From positions 395,009 through 447,274 of the forward strand of contig NZ_JH636442.1 in the NCBI RefSeq assembly GCF_000255705.1: a DNA stretch of 52,266 nt, in the 5' to 3' direction. A program made the translations under genes and the position numbers. Positions 8,464-17,875 of this stretch are shown in pieces. The stretch's first letter is position 1. Every line of letters begins with the position of its first letter. The notes beneath the pieces are model-generated. The model did no database searches. It saw only the letters and a list, made by a program, of their open reading frames with translations, and was not told the origin of the DNA. Source of the stretch: Zavarzinella formosa DSM 19928 (lineage in GTDB: Bacteria > Planctomycetota > Planctomycetia > Gemmatales > Gemmataceae).

Positions 8464-9510
8464 TTACTTCACTTCAGCTCGTTTTTGGGCGATCAGTTTC
8501 AGCAATGCTTTTTGCGGATCGGCAAATTTCATCAGACCTTCGGACATGAGGGTCTGTTCCAGTTTCGCCATGTCCACCTTTTCCTGAATCTCTTTCACAA
8601 TCGCGTCGGCCGGGAGTTTGTCCACCTGCTTGGTGAGGATCTGGCCGCTGGCTTGCACATCGGCGTTGGTCTTCGGCGGGTTGGTTTCGATGTCCGAACC
8701 GGCGAAGGCGCCGACGTATTTCCAAGCCGGGTCTTCTTTCTTTTTCGTTCCCGTGCTGGCGAAGATGATTTCCTGCTTGAGCGGCAGCTTTTTGTCGGCC
8801 CAGAACTGTTGGTTCAACTGCCAGAGGAGTTTGGCGTTCACGATGCCAACCTGCCCTTGGGCGGCGGGTGACAACTCGGGGACATGCTTCTCCGTGTAAA
8901 CGTCCAACCGGCTCACGAAGATGCTGTAAACGGATTTGAACGAATCCCGGCTGGCCCGGCGTTGCGCGCCCTTCCAGCAAGCTTCTCTCGCGGCGTTGTA
9001 TTGTCGTTCGCTGAAAATCAGCGTGACGTTCAACGTGATACCGGCGGCCACCAGTTCTTCGAGGGCGAGCAAGCCCCCCTCGGTGGCCGGAACCTTAATC
9101 ATCCGGTTGCGATGTCCGGCCGACCAATGCTTGCCCAACTCGATGTACCGTTTGGCTCGTTCGGCGGCCGGGACGGTCGATGCCGGGTCTTCGATCAGCG
9201 GATCGAGTTCAAAGCTCACCCAGCCATCGTCACCGTGGGTTTTGATGGAAACAGGTTCAAACGCGGCTTGGGCCTGCCGGACCAAATCGTCCGTCAGTTT
9301 CCAGGCGATGGCTTCGTCCGACAATCCCTGACGGACATAGTCGGTCAGGGGTTTGTCAAACCGACCGGTCTGGATGAGATCCGAGACGATGATCGGATTG
9401 GAGGTGGCGCCGGTGGCTCCGAATTTGAGGTTCTTTTGAACCTCGTCGGGGTCCACGGAATCCAGCCAGAGTTTCGTACCCGATTGGACGAGTGATTCGA
9501 GCGGGGTCAT
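8464..9510 (-). CDS. tal: Transaldolase
   Basis: Transaldolase transfers a dihydroxyacetone unit between sugar phosphates in the non-oxidative pentose phosphate pathway. The 348-residue protein shows the family opening [13 protein letters not shown] and [12 protein letters not shown], the Schiff-base lysine K139 in NRMIKVPAT, the strand [12 protein letters not shown] and the later [12 protein letters not shown] and [10 protein letters not shown] segments. The length suits the longer bacterial TalB-like or cyanobacterial-type forms rather than the 220-residue MipB type. It is monocistronic as far as can be seen, convergent with the CBM9-like gene, with the desaturase-like gene 70 bases upstream on the same strand. 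Confidence 0.95.
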   Translation of the reverse strand: MTPLESLVQSGTKLWLDSVDPDEVQKNLKFGATGATSNPIIVSDLIQTGRFDKPLTDYVRQGLSDEAIAWKLTDDLVRQAQAAFEPVSIKTHGDDGWVSFELDPLIEDPASTVPAAERAKRYIELGKHWSAGHRNRMIKVPATEGGLLALEELVAAGITLNVTLIFSERQYNAAREACWKGAQRRASRDSFKSVYSIFVSRLDVYTEKHVPELSPAAQGQVGIVNAKLLWQLNQQFWADKKLPLKQEIIFASTGTKKKEDPAWKYVGAFAGSDIETNPPKTNADVQASGQILTKQVDKLPADAIVKEIQEKVDMAKLEQTLMSEGLMKFADPQKALLKLIAQKRAEVK

Positions 9511-9580
9511 GATGGCATCTTCTCGAAAGGGATTCGGATGATGCCATCAGTTTATGAAGTGAAATTGGCGCAAACCCGGC

Positions 9581-10429
9581 TCAGGGATACTTGAGGGATT
9601 TCTTCTCACGAATGGTCGTCCGCATTTCCTGGCGGGTGATGCCCAGATCGCGGATCACGGGCAGATACACTTCGCGGAAGTAAATGTGCGAATCGAACAA
9701 TTCGAGGCTTTGAATCTCGGCAATGCGGCGGGTGCTGTCGTCTAGCAGGTCGTGGACCACGGGCATCGCGAATTCATTCATCACGCGGCGAAGTTGCAGG
9801 ATCACCGCGTCGCGGTCGTGCTTCATGTAAATTCGCAGGCAGTCGCGGAAGAAGCCGAAGTGGGACTTTTCGTCCACGGACACATAACTGAGCAGCGTTT
9901 CGAGGGCGGGATCGCGTTCCATTCCCTCAATGCGGTTCTGGAGCTTCTTGTAATTCAAGAAGGTGGCTTGTTCCTGCACCATTGCGTAGGCGATCATCCC
10001 GAGTTGGTTGTCCTGCGGCAGGTTCCATTCGCGGGCAAACACCTTGCGCTCAAGGTCCGCCATGTATTCTTCACTGCGATGACCGGACTTGACGAGCCAG
10101 TCCCCCAAGGCGAGGGAGTGCTTGGATTCCTCATAACCCCAATTCGCGTAGAACCACGCCCGACCCTTGCTTTTTCGGACCAGCGGGAGAATCTTCGACG
10201 TGTAATCCGGCAGGTACAACTCGACGGCCGTGAACGTTTCGATCACGTCCGCAATCACCGGATTGAGATTCCGGTTGCATTGGTCCCAAGGAATATCTTC
10301 GTTGATGTTCCAGCGTCGCTTCTTCTCGGCCTTGTCAAAAAATTCCCGAAACAGCAGGTAGGTCTCCCGTTCGAGCTCGATCGGAAGCTCGGGAGCAGGT
10401 GTGAAGTTTTGCCCTTGGTCGTTCGTCAT
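9581..10429 (-). CDS. Acyl-ACP desaturase family di-iron protein
   Basis: A 282-residue protein of the acyl-ACP desaturase (FA_desaturase_2, plant stearoyl-ACP desaturase-like) family. The di-iron ligands are all recognisable: E70 (TAVELYLPDY), E101 and H104 (EESKHSLALGDW), E153 (QEQATFLNY), and E187 and H190 (DEKSHFGFF). These correspond to the E, ExxH, E, ExxH pattern of the soluble desaturases. The likely reaction is oxygen-dependent insertion of a double bond into an acyl-ACP chain. Chain length and position cannot be predicted from the sequence. No partner ferredoxin or fatty-acid genes are adjacent. The start at 10429 gives a normal N-terminus. Confidence 0.9.
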   Translation of the reverse strand: MTNDQGQNFTPAPELPIELERETYLLFREFFDKAEKKRRWNINEDIPWDQCNRNLNPVIADVIETFTAVELYLPDYTSKILPLVRKSKGRAWFYANWGYEESKHSLALGDWLVKSGHRSEEYMADLERKVFAREWNLPQDNQLGMIAYAMVQEQATFLNYKKLQNRIEGMERDPALETLLSYVSVDEKSHFGFFRDCLRIYMKHDRDAVILQLRRVMNEFAMPVVHDLLDDSTRRIAEIQSLELFDSHIYFREVYLPVIRDLGITRQEMRTTIREKKSLKYP

Positions 10430-10535
10430 GTCTTGCGTTCATCCGCCGGGTTAGGGAAAAAAATCATCCAACAATCGTCTGAGATATGGAAAGCGCTGTC
10501 AGCGGGGGAGGGCGTTTCCAGAGCACGCATATCTT

Positions 10536-10554
10536 ATCGGAATCCTTATCCGAT
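10536..10554. other. Small hairpin downstream of the lipoprotein gene
   Basis: ATCGGA at 10536-10541 and TCCGAT at 10549-10554 form a six-base-pair stem with a seven-base loop, five bases past the lipoprotein stop. There is no T-tract on the leftward strand. It may mark the 3-prime end of that transcript, but the evidence is slight. Confidence 0.25.
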
Positions 10555-10558
10555 CGCT

Positions 10559-12940
10559 TTACCGATTGTAGGGTCTTGATTCGCGTTCCATGATTCGGGT
10601 CGGTTCTTCGGCCCGCACGGGCTGCTTGATACTAGGACTGACAACTTCCACCCGAAATCTCGCATCCCCCGGCGTTTGGGCCTCCGTTTCGATGGTGAAA
10701 ACCGTCTCGGCGCCGGGCGCCAGCGTCTGGATCAGCGGGAACGTGATTTGTTGCCCGTCGATCTTTCCGCTGGTTCCCGCCCCGGCGGCCCGCACCGGTT
10801 TGAGTTGGTTCGGCACGTCCATTCGCACGTCAACTTTGGTCACTTCGTGGGTGCCGCCGTTTTTCACCCGAACGGTGTAGGTGTTTTTCTGTCCCACCGT
10901 CACCGGGTCGGCCGATTCCCGAATCGCCACTTGAACCGAGGGAACCCCGAGGATTTGCAGACTGGACTCGACAGGCTTCCCGCCGGTGACCGGTTTCACC
11001 AGTGAGACGGTGCGAATCTGGCCGTCTTTGTTGGTTGCCGGATCGCCGACGACGACGGCGGTGAGGGTCGCCTTCTCGATTCGTTTCTCGCAAAGGCCGG
11101 TGACGGTAAGCGTGCGTTCCTGGCGGGCCGCGAGCGAACCCAATTGCCAGACGATATCTTTGCCAACGGCTTTGCCGTTCTCGGTGACGCTGACAAAAGA
11201 GATTTCCGGTGGCAGCGTGGCCTTCACGGCCACATTGCTCATGGGGACGTCCCCTTGGTTGCGGACCACCAATTCCCAAGTCACATCCTGACCGACATAC
11301 GCTCGGCCGACCCCGTGGGCCGTCACCGACAACGACGCTTCTTGAATGTCCACGTTGGCCGTCTGCGGGATGGCCTTGGCGTTGCCGTCTGCAATGGCCC
11401 CCGCCTGAATCTGGAATTTGCCTCCGCGTTTGGCGGTGACCGGCATTTGGATGGTTTTGGACGCGCCCGCGTCGAGATAATCGATGGCTTCGTTAACCAC
11501 ATCCGAATTCGGGGCGGTTTCCAATCCTTCTTCGACACGGCCGCGAACCATCACCTTTTCCACCGGCCCGTTGCCGCCGTTGGTGACCACCATTTTGAAG
11601 GGCAGAACCTCCCCGGCGACACCGGACTTCGGGCCTTCCAGAGTAAGTGTCAGTTTCCCCTCGGCCACCGAGACGACGTTGTTCCCGTTAGCGGAGAGTC
11701 CGTCCAGCGTGCGAACATTGGCGGTGAGAGTCGTGTTGCCCAATCGGGTCGGGCGGTAGGTGGCTTGAACTGTTTGCTGTCTCCCGGCGGCCAGGCCGGG
11801 CAGGGTCCAAATGAGTGTGTCGCCATCAACGGTTGCCTTTGGTTCGGTTTTCACCAGTGTCATTCCGTCGGGCACGGTGGCGTTCATGGTGATCGCTTGG
11901 GTGTCCACGCCCCCTTTGCTGGCGACGGCATAAGTCACCAGATAGTCCTGATTCACCGGGGCAAATTTTCCGGAGTCAATTGAAACACCGACTTCCGGGG
12001 ATTGCCAGGTGATCTTGGTTTCGCTGCGGGAAACCACCGTGAACTTCGCCGGATCGTCGGCATTGGGCTTCATCACCTCGATCGCCACACGGTTGGTTCC
12101 CGTGGCGGCGGCCGGTTGGTGGATCAGCACGTTGGCCGATCCGTCGGCCGACGGGGTGGTGGTGGCTTCCAGCACGCTATCGACAGGACCGCCCAAACCC
12201 GATGTCAGGGCGGCCGGCGGGCCGTCGATGATCCGATAGCGGATGCGATAGTCTTTGGCGCTCGCCTCGGTGATGCGCTTGATCTTTGTGGAGAACGTGT
12301 ATTCTCCTCCTGCTCTTGCGGAAACGGCGGCCGGGAATTGCATCCTTGCGTCAATGAAGTTGAGCTTCACGAAGCATTTGTTGCGTTCCCAGTCGGCAAT
12401 TTCCGGGGCATAGACGATCAGATTGGTTTGACCCTCGACGGCCGAGGTGACGATGCAATATGTCTGGCCGGGGCCGATCACGAAATCGTCGTTCGGGTCG
12501 CGGGTGCCGCGCGTGATCGTGTGCTCGAAATAGTCCGTGTAAGAGTAGCCGAACTTGTTGTCCACCTTGAGGCCGCGATCCGGCAGATAGCCGCTTTCAT
12601 CCACTTCGACGAGGGTTCCCGGTCCCTCTAGCATCCACTCCACACGGCGGGAGCGGCGGGGCTTGCCGTCGGCATCATAGATGGTGGCAATCACCACCTG
12701 CGCCCCGCGGATGGGGATGGAGGTTTGTTCCGGTCGGACTTCCAGGCGTTTGGAATGGGGGTCAAAATCGGCGAAATAGCCGTTCCCGATGGGCTTGGCG
12801 TGGCTGCGGCTGGCCATGCCGCCGGGGAACAGGTACGGGAAATAAGTCGGGCTTCCCGAGAGGCAACCCGCGAGAAAGGCGCAGATCCCGCCCGCGAGAA
12901 GAAGACTCCCGATTGATCGCCCGAACCGCTTCACAATCAT
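10559..12940 (-). CDS. Surface lipoprotein with tandem DUF11-type repeats
   Basis: A 793-residue protein with a lipoprotein leader: a positively charged start (MIVKRFGRS), a hydrophobic core and the lipobox LAGC around residues 22-25. The N-terminal third carries Ig-like strands (YDADGKPRRSRRVEWML). From about residue 330 onward there are at least four tandem beta-sandwich repeats of the DUF11 / conserved-repeat type, each with a phrase such as VRNQGDVPMSNVAVKATLP or VKNGGTHEVTKVDVRMDVP. Such proteins are large envelope or extracellular scaffolds in planctomycetes. The start at 12940 is chosen for the lipobox and an AGGGG three bases upstream. Longer starts up to 13024 add an unlikely N-terminus. 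No adhesin or enzymatic motif was seen. Confidence 0.88.
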   Translation of the reverse strand: MIVKRFGRSIGSLLLAGGICAFLAGCLSGSPTYFPYLFPGGMASRSHAKPIGNGYFADFDPHSKRLEVRPEQTSIPIRGAQVVIATIYDADGKPRRSRRVEWMLEGPGTLVEVDESGYLPDRGLKVDNKFGYSYTDYFEHTITRGTRDPNDDFVIGPGQTYCIVTSAVEGQTNLIVYAPEIADWERNKCFVKLNFIDARMQFPAAVSARAGGEYTFSTKIKRITEASAKDYRIRYRIIDGPPAALTSGLGGPVDSVLEATTTPSADGSANVLIHQPAAATGTNRVAIEVMKPNADDPAKFTVVSRSETKITWQSPEVGVSIDSGKFAPVNQDYLVTYAVASKGGVDTQAITMNATVPDGMTLVKTEPKATVDGDTLIWTLPGLAAGRQQTVQATYRPTRLGNTTLTANVRTLDGLSANGNNVVSVAEGKLTLTLEGPKSGVAGEVLPFKMVVTNGGNGPVEKVMVRGRVEEGLETAPNSDVVNEAIDYLDAGASKTIQMPVTAKRGGKFQIQAGAIADGNAKAIPQTANVDIQEASLSVTAHGVGRAYVGQDVTWELVVRNQGDVPMSNVAVKATLPPEISFVSVTENGKAVGKDIVWQLGSLAARQERTLTVTGLCEKRIEKATLTAVVVGDPATNKDGQIRTVSLVKPVTGGKPVESSLQILGVPSVQVAIRESADPVTVGQKNTYTVRVKNGGTHEVTKVDVRMDVPNQLKPVRAAGAGTSGKIDGQQITFPLIQTLAPGAETVFTIETEAQTPGDARFRVEVVSPSIKQPVRAEEPTRIMERESRPYNR

Positions 12941-13171
12941 GAACCCCTGATTTTTGGCTTCCGGTCCATACCCGAACCGGCAAATCATCCGCAAGGGGAG
13001 TTTTGAAACTTCTACCACTCTCAAATCTCAAACAGCCCTAATCAGGAAAAACAGGCAAAAGGCGGGTGGTGGGCGTGCATTGTCAGGGAATTTTCATCAC
13101 ATGTAATTCATTTGCCATAAACACGGACAGGATGGACAATAACCTTGCTCGTGCCAAACTCGCCACTCTCA

Positions 13172-13181
13172 AAGGGGAGGG
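13172..13181 (+). promoter_or_regulatory. Shine-Dalgarno sequence that fixes a GTG start
   Basis: AAGGGGAGGG lies nine bases before the GTG at 13191. It supports the GTG start of the kinase, which places the first cysteine pair at residues 5 and 8. Most genes in this window have no such clear site. Confidence 0.8.
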
Positions 13182-13190
13182 AACAACGCC

Positions 13191-16178
13191 GTGGCCTTCC
13201 GTTGTCCGTATTGTGAATTCCGCATCACCGTCAAAACCGCGCCGAAACCCGGCAAGTACACGCCCAAATGCCCCAAGTGCGGCGGCAAGATCTCGCTGAC
13301 CGTCCCGGTTGAAATTGAAACCGAATGGCACACCGCCAAAATCGCGGGGGAAACGCCGAACATTCCGGCCCCCGAGGAAGCCACGATGGCCGTCCCCGTG
13401 CCGGCCGCCGTCAAGAAAGCGGCTCCGGTTCGCGCCAAGGTTCAGGCCGACCCGGATGCCACGATTGCGCCTTCGTCCGATTCCCGGCAATCCGCGAGCG
13501 CCGAGGACACCGAATCGACGCAGGCCCCGGCGACTCCCCCGCAAGGTTCGGACAACACGGAAGTGACCGGGGCTTTGCATGTCAAACCCCGAGCCGACTC
13601 TGAGAACACGGAAGTAACCGGGGCGTATCTCGACAAACACCCGGCCCGCGTCGATCCCAATGCCACCTACGCAACCGATGGCGAGGCCTCCCCGTCGGAG
13701 GATGACCGAACCGGGGTGTTTGAACCGCCGACCCAAGGCACGAGCAACGAACAAACGCTGGCTCCCCCTCCGGCGAAGCCGAAGAAGAAAGCCGCCAAGG
13801 CGGCGGCCGAAGAAGAACGGGAGATGCCGGATATCCTCGGCGGCTACGAGGTTCAAAAGGAACTCGGACGCGGCGGCATGGGGGCGGTGTATCTCGCCCG
13901 GCAGGTGTCGCTCGACCGGCCGGTCGCCCTCAAGGTGATGAACGCCAAATGGGCCAGCGACCCGGTTTTTCTCGCCCGCTTTACTCGCGAGGCTTATGCC
14001 GCCGCCCAGTTGGTGCATCACAATGTCGTGCAGATTTACGACATTGGGGAACAACAGGGCATCAACTTCTTCAGCATGGAATTTGTGGAGGGCAAGTCCC
14101 TTGGCGAAGTCATCAAGAAGGATGGCCGGATGTCGCAAGAGGCGGCCATCAGCCACATTATTCAAGCGGCCCGCGGCCTTAAGTTCGCCCATGATCGCGG
14201 GATGATCCACCGGGACGTGAAGCCAGACAATCTGATGTTAAATGTTCACGGGGTCGTGAAAGTCGCCGACCTTGGCTTGGTGAAAACAGCCGCCATGACG
14301 GCATCCGACGATCAGTTGCCGAAAACCGAACGCGACATGGCGGCCTCCCGAAAATCAATGACCGGGCTAAGTTCGTTGCCGTCGGACATCACGGCGGTGA
14401 ACACGGCGATGGGTTCGCCATCTTATATGTCCCCGGAACAATGCCGGGATGCCTCCCATGTCGATCCCCGCGCGGATATTTATTCGCTCGGTTGTACCCT
14501 TTACGCTCTGTTGTCCGGGAAACCGCCGTTTCAAGGAACAACCATCTTTGAGTTGATGGCGAAACACGCCACCGAACCGGCGACCCCGCTGGCCGCCTTT
14601 CCGCCGGAGGTGAATGAAGTCCTCCTGAAATCACTGGCGAAATCCGCCGAGGAACGCCAGCAGACGATGGATGAATTCATCGCCGGTTTGGAACGATGTC
14701 TCCCCGGCAAAGGAGGGCCGTTCAAGCCGACCGCCGAGCATGTGACCACGCTTGAAGAGTGCGTCCAAAAATTCAATAACGTCTCGGCCGCGAAGATTCG
14801 CCGGAAGATTATTCCCGCGTTTTTCATTGGCGGTTTATTGGCGACGGTGATTGGAGCTTTCGCCGGCGGGGCGATTGTTTCGCTGGCGGTTCTCGCTCTG
14901 ATGGTTGAAACAGTTTTGGCCTATTTCGTCGTGGACGGGGTGATGCGCAAGACCTTGGTGTTCCGCAAGACCCGCGAATGGGTTTTCGGGGCCAGGTTCA
15001 CTGATTGGGCGATGGCGATCTTCGGCGGTTTGATCGGCGTGCTGGCGTTGTTCTTGCTGGGATTGCATTGGGTCTTCCTCGGAACCGCCGTCGTGGCCGT
15101 CGGGCTGGCGTTCGTGATGCACTTCCTCTTCGACCGGGGACTGGCCGGGCAACGCCAGCCGGTGATCGAGGAAGCCGAGAAGATGCTGAAGCGATTCCGC
15201 GTCGCCGGTTTGGAAGAGGATCAACTGCGGCTATTCGTGGCCCAAAACGCCGGACGCGATTGGGAAGAGTTCTACGAAACCCTCTTCGGCTTCGAGGCCA
15301 AACTGGCCATCCGGCCGAAAGTGCAAGAAATCTCCGGGGATGTGAAATTGCCGCAACATGCCTCCTGGCGGGAGCCGTTGTTGGCGAGGATCGACAAGGC
15401 CCGACAGGCCCGGCAGGAAGCGAAGACGAAAAAGCTGCTGACGAAACTCGAATCCAAGAAACTCCAGGCCGAGGGCGTTTCCAAGAAGGAAGCGGAGGAA
15501 CAGGCCGAGGCCGCCGCCGAGCAGATTGTCGAGCAAGTGGCCGTCATCAAGGAGGCCAAGCCGACGGGCAAGCCGGTGAACGTCCGCAAGATGATGGAAA
15601 CGGCCGTCAAAGCCCCGAAGAAACTCCCCAAGAAACCGGGGGAGAAGCTGAAAAAGATCGCCAAGTTTGTGACCGGCTGGCAATTCCGGTTTGTGCTGTC
15701 GGCCGTGCTGATCGCCTCCGGAGCGTTGTGGGCCAAGCAATTCGAGAAGGCTCTCACGGCCATCGCCAAGGACACCCAGACCGTCACCGGCTCCGAGAAT
15801 TCCAAAGTGGCCACGGAGGCGGCGAAGAAGGCCATCGGGTCCTTTGAAGTGTTGCTGGGGCGCGCCCCCCTGCCGGACTTCAAGATTCTCGGAATCGATC
15901 TGTCGGGGATATTGGACAGTCTTAATCCCTTGGTGGCCGGATTGATCCTCTTATCCTCAATTTTCTACCATCAGCGAATTTCGGTGGGGCTGTGCGTTCT
16001 GGGAGCCTTGGTCGCGGCTGTTCCTCATTTGGTGATTGGTTTGAGTGACGAGGCGAGCAAGGAAGTATTGAAGGCGAGCGCGGAGGGGGGATTGTCTTTC
16101 CAACTGCACCAGATCACGATGCTCTTGGGGCTGATCTTGGGCGGGCTGGCTTTCGTGCTCAGTTTCCGCCGCCAATAA
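13191..16178 (+). CDS. Ser/Thr protein kinase with zinc-ribbon head and membrane tail
   Basis: A 995-residue Hanks-type kinase. Residues 1-40 form a zinc ribbon with C5, C8, C27 and C30. Residues 60-210 are a Pro/Ala/Thr-rich linker with repeated NTEVTGA (122-128, 139-145) and DPDATIA/DPNATYA motifs. The kinase domain runs from about 219 to 500: glycine loop GRGGMG 227-231, ATP lysine K248, HRD D342 (IHRDVKPDN), DLG rather than DFG at 360-362, and MSPEQC at 413-418. About four membrane segments follow (540-582 and 605-648), then a Lys/Glu-rich helical region (650-820) and three or four C-terminal hydrophobic segments. The gene stands alone, opposite the DUF11 lipoprotein. Substrates are unknown. 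Confidence 0.95.
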   Translation: MAFRCPYCEFRITVKTAPKPGKYTPKCPKCGGKISLTVPVEIETEWHTAKIAGETPNIPAPEEATMAVPVPAAVKKAAPVRAKVQADPDATIAPSSDSRQSASAEDTESTQAPATPPQGSDNTEVTGALHVKPRADSENTEVTGAYLDKHPARVDPNATYATDGEASPSEDDRTGVFEPPTQGTSNEQTLAPPPAKPKKKAAKAAAEEEREMPDILGGYEVQKELGRGGMGAVYLARQVSLDRPVALKVMNAKWASDPVFLARFTREAYAAAQLVHHNVVQIYDIGEQQGINFFSMEFVEGKSLGEVIKKDGRMSQEAAISHIIQAARGLKFAHDRGMIHRDVKPDNLMLNVHGVVKVADLGLVKTAAMTASDDQLPKTERDMAASRKSMTGLSSLPSDITAVNTAMGSPSYMSPEQCRDASHVDPRADIYSLGCTLYALLSGKPPFQGTTIFELMAKHATEPATPLAAFPPEVNEVLLKSLAKSAEERQQTMDEFIAGLERCLPGKGGPFKPTAEHVTTLEECVQKFNNVSAAKIRRKIIPAFFIGGLLATVIGAFAGGAIVSLAVLALMVETVLAYFVVDGVMRKTLVFRKTREWVFGARFTDWAMAIFGGLIGVLALFLLGLHWVFLGTAVVAVGLAFVMHFLFDRGLAGQRQPVIEEAEKMLKRFRVAGLEEDQLRLFVAQNAGRDWEEFYETLFGFEAKLAIRPKVQEISGDVKLPQHASWREPLLARIDKARQARQEAKTKKLLTKLESKKLQAEGVSKKEAEEQAEAAAEQIVEQVAVIKEAKPTGKPVNVRKMMETAVKAPKKLPKKPGEKLKKIAKFVTGWQFRFVLSAVLIASGALWAKQFEKALTAIAKDTQTVTGSENSKVATEAAKKAIGSFEVLLGRAPLPDFKILGIDLSGILDSLNPLVAGLILLSSIFYHQRISVGLCVLGALVAAVPHLVIGLSDEASKEVLKASAEGGLSFQLHQITMLLGLILGGLAFVLSFRRQ

Positions 16179-16192
16179 TTGATTTTTCAGCT

Positions 16193-16234
16193 TTGCCATG
16201 AATCGGATCGGATTAATAATCCGGTTCATGGCAA
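16193..16234. terminator. Strong stem-loop after the kinase gene
   Basis: Arms 16193-16208 (TTGCCATGAATCGGAT) and 16219-16234 (ATCCGGTTCATGGCAA) pair with one mismatch. An alternative inner stem CGGATT/AATCCG lies between them. It begins 14 bases past the kinase stop. No T-tract follows, so it is a likely transcript-end or mRNA-stability hairpin rather than a canonical intrinsic terminator. Confidence 0.55.
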
Positions 16235-16360
16235 CCCGTTCAAATTGTGACGGATAAAACACTTCCAACGAAAAGTTGTTCTATACCAATTCATCTGAAT
16301 ATTCGGTCTGATTTCCTTGGTGCCCGAGGCACGGGGAATTCCTCATTCTCGCGTGAAAAC

Positions 16361-17026
16361 ATGGCAGTTGCTCTTCATCCATTTGCACTCGTTCGTCGTA
16401 TTATTGTGGCGGTGATGACCGGAACTTTGCCGGACGAGTACCGGGATGATGCCGCCGGGATTTTGCTCGATGCCTTGCATTCGGATGATGAAGATGTTCG
16501 GGCGATGGCCATCGTGGGCCTGAATGAACTGGGGGAAACCTCTGGTCAGGTGGTTCCGGCGCTGATCGACGCCCTCAAAGATTCTTGCGAACATGTGCGG
16601 AAGCGGGCCACGCGAACCTTGGGCGACTTCGGCGTGAAAGCCGCCAGTTCACTGCCGGCATTGATTGAAACCTTGCAGGATTCCCACGGCAGCGTCCGGT
16701 TGGAGGCGATGGCCTCGCTGGGCCGGATGGGAGCCAAGGCGACGAAAGCCATCCAGTATTTGATTCCCTTGTTGGGTCACGACGACAGCCGGGTGCGATC
16801 CATCGCCGGGTCCACGCTCAAGAAAATTGGGCCGGATTGTGTCCCGCATCTGTTGTCCGCGATTCACGATCCGGACGCCATTGTTCGGGAGCGGGCCGCG
16901 TATTTGCTGGGAAAATTCAAGCCTCGTGAGGATGAGGTCGTCGAAGCTCTTCTCGAGGCCTGTGCCGATTTCGATTTTGATGTTCGCCGGGCCGCCCGCG
17001 GCGCTCTTGAAATGCTGGCGATTTAA
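16361..17026 (+). CDS. HEAT-repeat protein
   Basis: A 221-residue all-helical protein of about six HEAT / PBS-lyase-type repeats. Each repeat has a helix with a D-x-x-VR turn: DDEDVRAMAIVGL, SCEHVRKRATRTL, SHGSVRLEAMASL, DDSRVRSIAGSTL, PDAIVRERAAYLL and FDFDVRRAARGAL. Such proteins are protein-binding scaffolds, and no catalytic residues are expected. The start at 16361 is the most natural ATG. The frame is open upstream to 16247, and a later ATG at 16415 (MTGTLPDEY) is also possible. The stop TAA overlaps the stop of the convergent ImpE-like gene by four bases. Partner unknown. Confidence 0.85.
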   Translation: MAVALHPFALVRRIIVAVMTGTLPDEYRDDAAGILLDALHSDDEDVRAMAIVGLNELGETSGQVVPALIDALKDSCEHVRKRATRTLGDFGVKAASSLPALIETLQDSHGSVRLEAMASLGRMGAKATKAIQYLIPLLGHDDSRVRSIAGSTLKKIGPDCVPHLLSAIHDPDAIVRERAAYLLGKFKPREDEVVEALLEACADFDFDVRRAARGALEMLAI

Positions 17027-17775
17027 CGAACCGGTCGGAGTTCCAATTGGGTGAACTCCGCGAGGGTTAGTTCCTCCTCGCCAATCAAAAACAGTTTCGC
17101 TCCGATTCCGCGCATTCCAAAATCATCCCCGTAGTCTGTTCCCATTCCGCACCGGAGTTCTTCCGGTGCGTCTGCCTCCATCACATAGTTGGTGGGGACA
17201 AATCCCTCGATCACCCGGCCGTCGATCAGCGTGATGGTCGACGGGCGATAAAGTTGGTCCCGCAGACATTCGATGGCATCCAGCCGACATTTTCGCAGAT
17301 GCTCCCAAGGAACCTGAATCGATTCCCCGTCCGCGAAGAATTCCAACACTCCCGCCAGCGAATCGTCCGAGTCCCGGCAGCCTTCAAACTCCCGGCCGTC
17401 GATATGTCCCTCCATCACGGACATGGATTCCAAGGCTTGATCCATCAGTTCGTCGTTGGATTGCCGGATCGCCGCAGCGGCCAACCCCACATACTCCGGC
17501 GGGTCGAGCAAGTAAGCCGGGGGCTTTCCGGTTTGCCGGGCAATGTCGGCTTGAACGATTTCTTCCCAGCCATCGAGATAAGCCTGAAACGCCTCGTCCG
17601 TCGGCGGGAAACTCTTCAATTGCTCGATCACGGCGTTGAATTGGCCGGCAAAGGCGAGCAATTCGCACAGAAGCAACCGGGCTGACAAATCCTCCGGATG
17701 ATGGCCGACGACCAATCGTTGTTCCCGGATCGCCTCGCCGAGTTGCCCTTCCTCAAACAATTCCCTAGCCGTCAT
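17023..17775 (-). CDS. ImpE/TagJ-like protein
   Basis: A 250-residue protein with the layout of the ImpE family (TagJ, an accessory factor of some type VI secretion systems). It has an N-terminal TPR-like part (ARELFEEGQLGEAIREQ, LLLCELLAFAGQFNAVIEQL), a middle YLDGWEEIVQADIARQ, and a C-terminal beta-rich part with GVLEFFADGESIQVPWEHL, EGFVPTNY and ELRCGMGTDY. In T6SS loci TagJ interacts with the sheath protein TssB. No tss gene is found in this window, so either the system is encoded elsewhere or this branch has another role. The start at 17775 is a good ATG. The gene is divergent from the following DUF1501 gene and tail-to-tail with the HEAT gene. Confidence 0.8.
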   Translation of the reverse strand: MTARELFEEGQLGEAIREQRLVVGHHPEDLSARLLLCELLAFAGQFNAVIEQLKSFPPTDEAFQAYLDGWEEIVQADIARQTGKPPAYLLDPPEYVGLAAAAIRQSNDELMDQALESMSVMEGHIDGREFEGCRDSDDSLAGVLEFFADGESIQVPWEHLRKCRLDAIECLRDQLYRPSTITLIDGRVIEGFVPTNYVMEADAPEELRCGMGTDYGDDFGMRGIGAKLFLIGEEELTLAEFTQLELRPVR

Positions 17776-17875
17776 GAAGTTGTTCCAAAATTCCGATAGA
17801 TCATCGTTCGGTGTTGCTTTATACTATCGTTTGATTGCCTGCCAGAAACACTCTTCCCCTGTTGGATTGATTCCC

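Noticed and set aside
13083-14210. Leftward 375-codon ORF rich in Arg and Gly
   Set aside because: It is antisense to the kinase linker and catalytic domain, whose motifs are unmistakable.
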